A DNA stretch of 32,466 bases from Akkermansiaceae bacterium (GTDB lineage Bacteria; Verrucomicrobiota; Verrucomicrobiia; Verrucomicrobiales; Akkermansiaceae): the NCBI GenBank assembly GCA_903878115.1, contig CAIRGO010000002.1:1-32466 (forward strand). Direction: 5' to 3'. Positions 25,061 to 32,466 of this stretch are shown here, piece after piece; positions within the stretch are counted from its first letter, which is position 1, and every line of letters starts with the position of its first letter. The position numbers and the translations under genes were made by a program. Below the pieces are notes generated by a model, which ran no database searches, was not told the DNA's origin, and saw only the letters and a list, made by a program, of their open reading frames with translations.

Positions 25061-26272
25061 ATGTTTGGTCTGCTAGGTATTTTTTGCTTTCTTCTCATCG
25101 CTTGGATTTTCTGTGATCAAAAAAAAGCGATTCGCTGGCGCACTATTGTTGTGGCACTTTGCTTGCAGGTTGGCGTAGGTGCTTTAGTTTTTGGCGTCCC
25201 TAAAGGCAAAGAATTTCTCAATTGGCTCAGTGATCGTGTCACCGATGGCCTAGCAGCAGGAAAAACTGGTGTTGATTTTCTTTTTGGCCCACTAACTGCC
25301 GATGGTTCATCGATCGGTTTTGTATTCGCACTGCGCGTATTACCGATGATCATTTTCTTCTCATCGTTGATTGCAGTACTCTATCATTTAGGGATTATGC
25401 AATGGGTAATACGTTTGTTAGGGGGAGCATTGAAAAAAATGTTAGGCACTAGTCGCGCCGAATCATTATCCGCCGCAGCGAATATATTTGTCGGTCAGAC
25501 TGAAGCGCCCTTGGTAGTCAAACCCTACATCCCGGGCATGACTTCATCTGAATTGTTTGCCGTCATGGTCGGTGGCCTTGCTAGTGTCGCCGGATCAGTA
25601 TTAGCGGGCTACGCAGCCATGGGAGTTGAGATGAAATACTTATTAGCTGCGTCGTTCATGGCTGCACCCGGCGGACTACTCTACGCAAAACTGATGAAGC
25701 CAGAAATAGATACCCCGCAGGAATGCTCGCTCGCTTTCGCTGAAGGTGATGAAGCCCCAGCCAACGTTCTGGACGCAGCGGCCACTGGTGCCTCCACGGG
25801 TCTGTATTTGGCATTAAATGTCGGAGCAATGCTACTGGCATTTATTGGTTTGATCGCATTGCTCAATCTCACACTCGGCTGGATTGGCGATTTGATGCAT
25901 TATCCACATTTGAGTTTGCAGGGGATCTTGGGCTGGATCTTTTCCCCAGTGGCGTGGCTCGCAGGAATTCCGTCTAACGAAATGCAACAAGGAGGTAGTT
26001 TGATCGGACAAAAATTAGTCTTAAATGAATTTGTCGCATACGGTGAACTCGCAAAAGTTCAGGCGCTCATGTCAGACAAAACCCGCGCCATTTGCTCCGT
26101 TGCCTTGTGTGGGTTTGCCAACTTTTCCTCAATCGCCATTTTGTTAGGTGGACTAGGAGGAATGGCGCCGACACGCCGAGCTGAGATTGCCCGGCTTGGA
26201 TTACGCGCCGTGCTCGCTGGTACTTTATCCAATCTAACTAGCGCAGCGATCGTAGGTATGTTTATTTCCTGA
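25061..26272 (+). CDS. NupC-type concentrative nucleoside transporter
   Basis: Inner-membrane nucleoside:H+ or Na+ symporter of about 403 aa. The CNT family order is visible: N-terminal membrane helix ([17 protein letters not shown]), [12 protein letters not shown], the gate domain with [20 protein letters not shown], the first re-entrant region [20 protein letters not shown] followed by APLVVKPYI, then the [20 protein letters not shown] region, [17 protein letters not shown] and the C-terminal [20 protein letters not shown]. The GQTEAPL and GFANFSS motifs form the nucleoside/cation sites. The ATG at 25061 matches the family N-terminus; an in-frame GTG lies at 25046. A weak hairpin (AAGACC/GGTCTT, 25008-25028) without T-run lies just upstream. 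Confidence 0.94.
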   Translation: MFGLLGIFCFLLIAWIFCDQKKAIRWRTIVVALCLQVGVGALVFGVPKGKEFLNWLSDRVTDGLAAGKTGVDFLFGPLTADGSSIGFVFALRVLPMIIFFSSLIAVLYHLGIMQWVIRLLGGALKKMLGTSRAESLSAAANIFVGQTEAPLVVKPYIPGMTSSELFAVMVGGLASVAGSVLAGYAAMGVEMKYLLAASFMAAPGGLLYAKLMKPEIDTPQECSLAFAEGDEAPANVLDAAATGASTGLYLALNVGAMLLAFIGLIALLNLTLGWIGDLMHYPHLSLQGILGWIFSPVAWLAGIPSNEMQQGGSLIGQKLVLNEFVAYGELAKVQALMSDKTRAICSVALCGFANFSSIAILLGGLGGMAPTRRAEIARLGLRAVLAGTLSNLTSAAIVGMFIS

Positions 26273-26278
26273 AATCAA

Positions 26279-27592
26279 TTACTTGTTAGGCAATTGACTC
26301 ACATCAATGGCAGGCTTTTCCGTGGGCATTGCAGGGCGTGTGAAGGACTGGTTTTGCTTCACATTATCGTTAAAAAAACCGCCATTGCGTAAGAAAAATC
26401 CTTTTCCTGATAGACCTCCACTAAAGTCCAACCGGTGTCCATTGCCACCAGTGCCATCTACCGTGAAGTGAGCACCTGTCAATTCATACCATTGCCCTGC
26501 ATCATCGCAAAACCATTGATTTGTGAAGATCACTCGCCGTTCGAGGTAGCCAAGGCGATCACTAAAGCACTCTAAAAATGAATGAAATCCCGTGAGATAT
26601 TTATCTGTTTTAGGACGCTGAAATGTAGCAATAAGCTGCCATTCTGCTTTGCCAACTTCCCCGAACCATGCGCTGTAGATTGTATTTCCTTGTCCATCGG
26701 GTTTTACCGAATTGAGAAATTTATATGTCACCCCAGCCTTCCACGGATAGATCATAAAACTCTGACCACCAGAGCCTTCTCCACCAAAAGAACCATCGCG
26801 CACATCATTCCCCTTTGCTAGGAGTTTTACCCGGTGGTCTTCTGGTATGCTCTTCGGGTCATCAGTTGAAAATGGACTCCAGACAGAAAACAAAATCCAG
26901 CGTTCCGTTTCACTTTTCACTTGAATGCCAAAATAACCTTCACCAAATCCGTTAGCCATGAAATACGAACCTATCGGATCTTCTCCTTTCGGCACTGTAA
27001 GTTCATTATATGCATAGCAAATTTTTTTGCCGCGTGGCATTTGATAGCCTAAGTGAACCGAAGGGCCGCGATGCCCCCAGTAGAACATATTTCCTTTGTT
27101 ATCGGACACGTGGGCTATTTGTAAATTCGAAGTGGCCGATGAAACGATCAAATGTGAAACCTCAGCAAATACTGCGGTTGATTTGCGGATTCCTTGCAAA
27201 TCGACATGAATATATCCTGCCGCGCTTGCCGGAATTTTTCCCAAAGAAACGTCATGAAACTCTGGGCCATTGAGGGTGAGATCGATGGTTTTTCCTCCAA
27301 CACTAGCACGGATCTGTGACTCACCTTGCGGCACTTTTAGACGCAGCGACAATTCAAGCTCCGCCATCCGATCTGGCCTAAAATAGATCGAAAAAATACT
27401 CTTTTCATCCTGCCATCTCACAATGCCACTGTTTTGCACGCCATCTGCAGAATTTGCAATTTTACTTGTCAAAAATGCATTGCCACCCAGCGGGATTTCC
27501 CAATGGGACTTATCTTCCGCAAGTGCTAATGTCTGCATACCGCAGAATAAAACCACGAGATATCGCAGCCAGTAAAGTGTATCAAAAATCAT
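26279..27592 (-). CDS. Exported DUF3472/DUF5077-type protein
   Basis: A 437-aa protein with an N-terminal signal peptide (hydrophobic YLVVLFCGMQTLALAEDK, cleavage likely after ALA). Residues about 25-150 resemble the DUF5077 beta-sandwich often placed before DUF3472; the DUF3472 region has NMFYWGHRGPSVHLGY, PKGEDPIGSYFMANGFGEGY, FGIQVKSETERWILFSVWSP, GGQSFMIYPWKAGVTYKFL and TGFHSFLECF. These proteins are common in Bacteroidetes and Verrucomicrobia and are thought to act on or bind carbohydrates; no activity is assigned with certainty. It ends 6 bp from the nucleoside transporter stop (convergent) and starts 54 bp after pgi in the same direction. Confidence 0.88.
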   Translation of the reverse strand: MIFDTLYWLRYLVVLFCGMQTLALAEDKSHWEIPLGGNAFLTSKIANSADGVQNSGIVRWQDEKSIFSIYFRPDRMAELELSLRLKVPQGESQIRASVGGKTIDLTLNGPEFHDVSLGKIPASAAGYIHVDLQGIRKSTAVFAEVSHLIVSSATSNLQIAHVSDNKGNMFYWGHRGPSVHLGYQMPRGKKICYAYNELTVPKGEDPIGSYFMANGFGEGYFGIQVKSETERWILFSVWSPFSTDDPKSIPEDHRVKLLAKGNDVRDGSFGGEGSGGQSFMIYPWKAGVTYKFLNSVKPDGQGNTIYSAWFGEVGKAEWQLIATFQRPKTDKYLTGFHSFLECFSDRLGYLERRVIFTNQWFCDDAGQWYELTGAHFTVDGTGGNGHRLDFSGGLSGKGFFLRNGGFFNDNVKQNQSFTRPAMPTEKPAIDVSQLPNK

Positions 27593-27646
27593 GTCACATA
27601 TAGAAACGTCGGCGTAGCTCTCCTTGTTTCAAAAGTAGTCATGTTT

Positions 27647-29206
27647 CTACGAAAAAACAACAAAAGTATCCGCCGCGGCGTCAGATGCCATTGTCTGCTG
27701 AGCTTCACCATTTGCCGCTAAATGCGTTAGGCAGTGATAAACATCTTCCGCATTCGCACCGAGTTGAGTCGCAATTTCACCAGCGATTTGCGGCGAAGAA
27801 GTGAGATGAGCGCGCACGCCGTTAAGCACGTCGAGAAACGTAGCTGCTGCTTTTTTCCCCGCCTCAACACCGGGCTGATGGTAGGCGTTGACATTGACTA
27901 ATGATGCATAAAAAGACACAGCCCGCTCATAGAGAGCAATGAGCAAACCGACTTGAAATGGATTCACTTCAGGCAAGGAAAGCGTAATTGATTTACGGCC
28001 TGATTGATAAAGCGCACTTCTCGTGCCGCGCAGGAAACCTTGGAGATAATCCGCACACGTATTGCCTGGCTCCACTTCGAACCGTGCACCATCGCGACCC
28101 TTGCGAACCTCGATAAAGGTGGCAAAAAAGTTAGGCACACCATCGCGGAGTTGCTGCACGTATGCGTGTTGATCAGTGGAACCTTTATTACCATACACTG
28201 CAATGCCTTGGCAGACTTTATTGCCATCAAAATCCAACTCTTTGCCTAACGATTCCATGACCAATTGCTGCAAGTATTTTGACATCAAGCAGAGAGAATC
28301 TTTGTAAGGTAACACGACCATGTCCTTTTCGCCTTTGCCATTACAACCGTGATACCATGCAAGAGCGAGACGCATTGAAGCATTATTTTGCACGTCTTGC
28401 TTGCGCGTTTCGGCATCCATGGCGGCAGCACCAGCAAGCATTGCGTCGACATCAATTTCCTGCAAGGCTGCGGGCACAAGCCCCACGGTAGAAAGCACAC
28501 TAGTGCGCCCTCCCACCCAATCTTCCATCGGAAAACGAGCAATGAAGTGATGATCAATAGCATACTGATCAAGCTTCGATCCCTTTCCAGTGACCGCTGC
28601 GGTATGCTTGCCAAAATCAAGCCCTGCCGCATCATACGCAGCTTTTGCCTCCAGCATTCCATTACGAGCTTCTGGAGTGCCACCAGACTTTGAGATCACC
28701 AGTACCAGAGTAGTGGCAAGATTTTCTGAGCCGATCTGCGCCAACACGCGATCAATGCCATCTGGATCAGTGTTATCAAAGAAATACAAAGGCATTTTTG
28801 CATTGTGCCCAAGAGCCTCAGAAACCAATTGCGGACCGAGAGCCGAGCCACCGATGCCGATCAATAACACACGTTGAAAAGTGCCGCCTGCTGGAGTTTT
28901 TATCGCAGAGCTATGAATGTCATTCGCGAAGGATTTTAATGCCGCTAATGGCTCAGTGATCAACTTACGCAATTCATCCGTCGGAGCAAGAGCTGGATTG
29001 CGCAGCCAATAATGACCGACCATTCGTCCCTCATCAGGATTGGCGATGGCACCTCCTTCTAGTGCCACCATATCAGAAAATGCTTTTTGAATTTTGCCTG
29101 CCATTGATTCGTAAAAATCAGCAGGAATATCCATCAGCGATGTGTCTAACGAAAAACCTAATTCTGGGTAGCGCACCAATTCTTTTGCAAAGCGTTCAAA
29201 TGACAT
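27647..29206 (-). CDS. pgi: Glucose-6-phosphate isomerase
   Basis: Interconverts glucose-6-phosphate and fructose-6-phosphate, feeding glycolysis and, in this context, GDP-mannose and UDP-GlcNAc supply for the surface glycans. The 519-aa protein has the phosphosugar site [45 protein letters not shown] (SIS domain), [17 protein letters not shown] and the C-terminal [20 protein letters not shown]. The overall form resembles the cyanobacterial/chlamydial type. The ATG at 29206 gives [10 protein letters not shown]; a GTG at 29224 is possible. It follows the TPMT-family gene with a gap of about 120 bp that may hold its own promoter. Confidence 0.95.
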   Translation of the reverse strand: MSFERFAKELVRYPELGFSLDTSLMDIPADFYESMAGKIQKAFSDMVALEGGAIANPDEGRMVGHYWLRNPALAPTDELRKLITEPLAALKSFANDIHSSAIKTPAGGTFQRVLLIGIGGSALGPQLVSEALGHNAKMPLYFFDNTDPDGIDRVLAQIGSENLATTLVLVISKSGGTPEARNGMLEAKAAYDAAGLDFGKHTAAVTGKGSKLDQYAIDHHFIARFPMEDWVGGRTSVLSTVGLVPAALQEIDVDAMLAGAAAMDAETRKQDVQNNASMRLALAWYHGCNGKGEKDMVVLPYKDSLCLMSKYLQQLVMESLGKELDFDGNKVCQGIAVYGNKGSTDQHAYVQQLRDGVPNFFATFIEVRKGRDGARFEVEPGNTCADYLQGFLRGTRSALYQSGRKSITLSLPEVNPFQVGLLIALYERAVSFYASLVNVNAYHQPGVEAGKKAAATFLDVLNGVRAHLTSSPQIAGEIATQLGANAEDVYHCLTHLAANGEAQQTMASDAAADTFVVFS

Positions 29207-29328
29207 AACAGGGAAATCAAACACTTAAATTGAACCAACGAAAACACTAAAATTCACCATTTACTTCATAGCTCATGAAAGTCGTTCACTAAAGTCAACG
29301 ATCTACCTCATCACTTTCTCACTAAGAT

Positions 29329-29925
29329 CTAGATTTTCGTCATCACGATCACACGCTCTTCTCCTTGTCTCGAGGGGAAAGTAGCATGTGAGCCATCACC
29401 GATTTCGATAGCGAATGAACCCGCAAATCGTTGTTTTAACTCATCCAATTGGCAATTCCAAGGGGGACCGGATTTTTCGTCATCCATATCGGTGAAAAAC
29501 ACACCGCCGAGTATTCCGCCAGCAGGCAAAAGTTGGCTCACACTTTTTGCGTAATCATCACGCAATGCAGGTGGAATCGCACAAAAACAGGTGTGCTCCC
29601 AAATAGCACCCACCAAATAGTTACCTAACCACGAAGTGGTTTCGAAAAAGTCTGCGTGATGCACCTGCACATTTGGAAAATCAGCACACAATTCACGTGC
29701 CGCCAGCACAGCCGAAAGCGATAGGTCAACACCAATCAAAACACGTGCGGGAAATTCTTTCGCGAGCGCAAGCAGATCCCAACCTCGACCGCAGCCAGGA
29801 ACAATAATCGCAGCTTCATTTGTGGCAAATCGATGAATCAAGCCAGTGAGCGCAGGATGGCACTCGCCCTTATCCCATGGAGTATCGGCGTTTTGGTAGC
29901 GTGACTCCCAATCAACTTCGTTCAT
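29329..29925 (-). CDS. TPMT-family thiol/thiopurine S-methyltransferase-like protein
   Basis: A 198-aa SAM-dependent methyltransferase. The family start WESRYQNADTPWDKGECHPA is present, followed by the SAM loop IVPGCGRGWDLLALA, LIGVDLSLSAVLAARE, the HADFF strand, and GAIWEHTCFCAIPPALRDDY and PAGGILGGVFFTDMD typical of TPMT. Bacterial homologues methylate thiols, halides or chalcogens, or remain uncharacterised; the exact substrate cannot be told. It starts 5 bp after the coiled-coil gene stop, so the two are likely co-transcribed. Confidence 0.9.
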   Translation of the reverse strand: MNEVDWESRYQNADTPWDKGECHPALTGLIHRFATNEAAIIVPGCGRGWDLLALAKEFPARVLIGVDLSLSAVLAARELCADFPNVQVHHADFFETTSWLGNYLVGAIWEHTCFCAIPPALRDDYAKSVSQLLPAGGILGGVFFTDMDDEKSGPPWNCQLDELKQRFAGSFAIEIGDGSHATFPSRQGEERVIVMTKI

Positions 29926-29930
29926 AAATG

Positions 29931-30881
29931 TTATGACTCTTCTTTGCCTAACCCATCGCTAGCCTCTTGAATTTCTAGAAGTGCTGCAACTTCCTCAACG
30001 ACAGGAGTTGCCAAAACTTCTGCTTCAACGACTTTAGCTTCGGAAGCAGCTTTCACTTCTGCAGCATGCTCGGCTGCGGCGCGGATGGCCTCAGCTTTTG
30101 CCGTAGCTATGCGCTGAGCTTGGAGGCGGATCACTTCTTCTTTCGCTGCAATGACTCGTGGAGAATCACCAACTGGTGCGGCTGCGACGACCGCTTTAGC
30201 TAAAGTTTGTTGCGCAGGAACTGGAGCAAATAAAAGTTGAGCCTGTGCCTGTTGCAGAGCGATTTTACTAGCCTCAAGCTCTTCCGTTAGAGCTGTTTCG
30301 CGCTTTCTCATTTCACCTGCATAACGGGTGGCATTGCTGGTGCTTTCACGAAGGCGCTCCATTTCTGCACGTAGCTCGCTAGTATCATCTTTCCCAGAAC
30401 CTAGGCGGGCAATTTCTGAACGCGCTTGAGAAAGTTCATTTTCCAGTGCAAAATTACGGTCGCGCTGCTCTTTGGTTTCCGTATTCGATTTCGCATGAAA
30501 TGACCCAACAGTTTCTTTGGCTTTTTTCAAATCAGCTTCTAACGAATTTGCACGCAAGGTGGTCGCACTCAGATCAATTTGTAACGCAGAAAGTTGTTCT
30601 AACGCTTTTTCATGCACTAAATGATCGATCGATTTGGTTTGCGCGGTTTCCATATCCAATTTCAGCATTTTACTCGCTGACTCGGCCTTGTTAAGTTTTT
30701 CCTGCAATTTTTTGATGCGGCCAAGATCATCAGAATCGTGACTGTGAACAACTTCGCTATGATGCCCATGGCACTTACCGACTTTGCAGCGCAGATACCA
30801 ACCAATGAATCCGCCTATAATCGAGACGACTGCCAAGTAAGGTAGAATTTTTAGAATAAACCAGATGTTTCCTTGTTCCAT
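29931..30881 (-). CDS. Membrane-anchored coiled-coil protein, function unknown
   Basis: A 316-aa protein. Residues about 6-28 form one transmembrane helix (IWFILKILPYLAVVSIIGGF), followed by a short Cys/His-rich stretch (CKVGKCHGHHSE and HSHDSDD) and a long coiled coil from about residue 52 to 215 with heptad-spaced Leu, Ala and Glu. The tail is rich in Ala, Glu and Val (AKAEAIRAAAEHAAEVKAAS). Five kilobases of neighbours do not define its job, but it lies 30 bp downstream of the OmpA-family gene in the same direction; a partnership at the envelope is plausible. The CxxxxCHxHH patch could bind metal. No enzymatic domain seen. Confidence 0.75.
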   Translation of the reverse strand: MEQGNIWFILKILPYLAVVSIIGGFIGWYLRCKVGKCHGHHSEVVHSHDSDDLGRIKKLQEKLNKAESASKMLKLDMETAQTKSIDHLVHEKALEQLSALQIDLSATTLRANSLEADLKKAKETVGSFHAKSNTETKEQRDRNFALENELSQARSEIARLGSGKDDTSELRAEMERLRESTSNATRYAGEMRKRETALTEELEASKIALQQAQAQLLFAPVPAQQTLAKAVVAAAPVGDSPRVIAAKEEVIRLQAQRIATAKAEAIRAAAEHAAEVKAASEAKVVEAEVLATPVVEEVAALLEIQEASDGLGKEES

Positions 30882-30911
30882 AATATGTGTTGAGTTAAAA
30901 GTGATTAAAAA

Positions 30912-32466
30912 TTATTTCAGCATGACATCCACGCGTCGGTTGAGAGATCGTCCCGTATCATTTTCGTTAGGCGCAATAGGTTCTTTCGGGCCAGCTCCGC
31001 GCGCAGAAAGAAGTGCCGCATCGATGCCGGCAGCAGTCGCATAGGTGACAAAAGCATTGGCGCGGTCGAGACTTAGTTTGTTATTGGTTTCAGCTTTACC
31101 CACATTATCAGTGTGGCCCACGATTTCAAATTTTGCATTCGGCAAGAGCTCTTTTACGCGTTGCATTTGCAAAATGGCACGCTCTTGATCTTTGGAACGA
31201 TTGGAACCAGTCGGAAAATAAATCGAATGAATCACAGTGCTACGCCACACTTGTCCCGGCCTGGCAATTGCGATACCAGTCAAATTTTCTTGGAATTTCG
31301 GCATCGTATTGATCGTCATCGTCAGATCGGTGACATTCTTGATCAAGGGACTAACCGCTAATTGATCTTGAATCGCAAGGGTGGGATTGGCTGTTTTTAC
31401 GGCAGCTAAAAGCAATTGTTTGCTCGCCTCATCGGCAATTTCGCCCGCTAGAGTAATGGTTTTTCCATCATTTAACATATTGAGATAAGGATCATCGAGC
31501 TTGATGGTGCCCGCAGCAACTTGTGTGATCCGAAATGATTGTAGTGATTGAGCGATTTCTCCTTTCGCAAAAGATACAGCGGAAAAATCAGCCGCAATTT
31601 CTGAATCAAAGACGTCAGCACCATACGATTTCAGTTTTCCATCGAAGCCAAAAATGGCAACAAATGGTTGGTCATTTTTTGGCACGGTAAGTGTGGGCAC
31701 CACAGGCGAAGCCATCGTCCTTGTGTTCTCAATTCGCAATCCTGCATCATCAATTTTGCGACCTGTGAAAAGTGTTGCGGCATTAACACGGATCGCATTT
31801 TTCGTAGCTTCCGTCGGCACGGCACCGAAAATCGAGATCGATTTCGCATCACCGGCTAAGCCAAAATACGCAGCCGTTACGATAGGGGCCGTTGCTTTTG
31901 CGGATTGATCTTTGATTCCTTGCTCAGCTTGCTCTTTTGCCAAACGCTCTGCCTCTGCTTTCTTGGCGATTTCGGCTTTAGCGCTCATTTCGGCTTGTAA
32001 TTTGGCAGTTTGGTCCGCTTTTTCTTTGGCGATACGCGCTTGCTCTTTTTCATCATAAGTAAAGCGCAAGTCTTTCACCGCACGATTGACAACATCGGCT
32101 GACACCTTCGAGGAGGAAAGAAATTCAGCAATTTCCTCATTGGTTGAATCGGCAGTAAATGTTTTCCATACACCATCACAGTTCGTTGCGGCAATCACTG
32201 CTGCAGCTTTGCCTTGCTTCCCTTGCGTTAATTCAGAGAAATGAGGAATGGCAGAGATTGTTTTTTCCCAATCGCGTAACGGCAGAGATTTTTCTACTAC
32301 CATGACTTGATTATTCGTTGAGCGATTGGGACTCAAAGTTGACAGCGAAGAAAAAAACTGTGCCGATTGAGTAGCCGATTTCACATACCCATCGACGCGT
32401 TGCTGTGGACCATAGAGACTCACGATAAGCCATGGAGACTGGCGAAACGGAGCTTTATCGACGTTA
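30912..32466 (-). CDS. OmpA-family envelope protein, 5' end cut by the window edge
   Basis: The frame is open to the right edge: upstream of the GTG at 32423 it continues with KAPFRQSPWLIVSLYG, so the true start lies outside. The visible 517 residues comprise a helical region with an Ala/Lys/Glu-rich coiled stretch (KEKADQTAKLQAEMSAKAEI), two BON-like repeats (around SISIFGAVPTEATKNAI and TITLAGEIADEASKQLLLAA), and a C-terminal OmpA peptidoglycan-binding domain with SIYFPTGSNRSK, EIVGHTDNVGKAETNNKLSL and RANAF...GAGPKEPIAPNE...NRRVDVML. The D and R that bind diaminopimelate (HTDN, LNRRV) are present. Likely anchors the outer membrane to peptidoglycan; the N-terminal barrel or signal is not visible. 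Confidence 0.88.
   Translation of the reverse strand, partial: NVDKAPFRQSPWLIVSLYGPQQRVDGYVKSATQSAQFFSSLSTLSPNRSTNNQVMVVEKSLPLRDWEKTISAIPHFSELTQGKQGKAAAVIAATNCDGVWKTFTADSTNEEIAEFLSSSKVSADVVNRAVKDLRFTYDEKEQARIAKEKADQTAKLQAEMSAKAEIAKKAEAERLAKEQAEQGIKDQSAKATAPIVTAAYFGLAGDAKSISIFGAVPTEATKNAIRVNAATLFTGRKIDDAGLRIENTRTMASPVVPTLTVPKNDQPFVAIFGFDGKLKSYGADVFDSEIAADFSAVSFAKGEIAQSLQSFRITQVAAGTIKLDDPYLNMLNDGKTITLAGEIADEASKQLLLAAVKTANPTLAIQDQLAVSPLIKNVTDLTMTINTMPKFQENLTGIAIARPGQVWRSTVIHSIYFPTGSNRSKDQERAILQMQRVKELLPNAKFEIVGHTDNVGKAETNNKLSLDRANAFVTYATAAGIDAALLSARGAGPKEPIAPNENDTGRSLNRRVDVMLK

Noticed and set aside
28285-28683. Minus-strand frame of 132 codons
   Set aside because: Out-of-frame reading within pgi; no motif.
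1-32466. Mobile element, prophage, CRISPR array or tRNA/rRNA genes
   Set aside because: No transposase, integrase, regularly spaced repeats or tRNA-like cloverleaf was seen by eye; a tRNAscan or repeat search would be needed to exclude them fully.

Overview
The window looks like chromosomal DNA from a Gram-negative bacterium of the PVC group, most likely Verrucomicrobiota. This is inferred from gene content, not from a marker phylogeny. The supporting signs are a long chlamydia/verrucomicrobia-type IspG (about 599 aa), a secreted sulfatase, a DUF3472-type secreted protein, an animal-type UDP-glucose dehydrogenase, and an OmpA protein paired with a membrane coiled-coil protein. Shine-Dalgarno sequences are rarely evident, and base composition is moderate with no obvious islands by eye. 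I see no rRNA, tRNA, CRISPR array, integrase or insertion sequence.

Bases 354-17021 form one tightly packed minus-strand surface-polysaccharide operon, transcribed from high to low coordinates, with gaps mostly under 35 bp and several 4-bp start/stop overlaps. In order of transcription it holds glf (UDP-Galf), a UDP-xylose synthase, a methyltransferase, a small gene plus nucleotidyltransferase pair (module B), an animal-type ugd, a membrane acyltransferase (AT3), an SGNH esterase-like protein, wbpA, wbpB, a nucleotidyltransferase plus partner pair (module C), wbpD, wbpE, a GT4 glycosyltransferase, fcl, a small gene plus nucleotidyltransferase pair (module A), gmd and a WecG/TagA glycosyltransferase. 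The enzymes cover UDP-galactofuranose, UDP-glucuronate/xylose, UDP-GlcNAc(3NAc)A and GDP-L-fucose. No flippase, polymerase or ABC exporter is present, so assembly and export must be encoded elsewhere.

The most unusual feature is the three nucleotidyltransferase-fold (MNT/AbiEii-like) two-gene modules inside this operon. Modules A and B are paralogues: each has a roughly 70-aa helical protein overlapping a 188-aa nucleotidyltransferase. Module C belongs to another family and has the opposite gene order. Each module lies between enzymes of one sugar-nucleotide route: gmd|fcl, wbpD-E|wbpA-B and ugd|uxs.

Bases 17022-17417 are non-coding. They hold the likely operon promoter region, a perfect inverted repeat and a rho-independent terminator for the upstream Dabb-domain gene. 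From 17418 to 22316 come a Dabb protein (-), a DOMON/CBM9-like protein and a GT9 glycosyltransferase (+), ispG (-, sharing its stop with the GT9 gene) and a secreted TraB/GumN-like protein (+).

Bases 22325-23500 hold a degenerate agmatine-deiminase homologue (-): its N-terminal part lies in another frame, and three catalytic positions are substituted. The sulfatase (+) is divergent from it, followed by a NupC-type nucleoside transporter (+). The right end is all minus strand: OmpA-family protein (cut by the window edge), coiled-coil membrane protein, TPMT-family methyltransferase, glucose-6-phosphate isomerase and the DUF3472-like secreted protein. The left edge carries the 5' part of a small exported protein.
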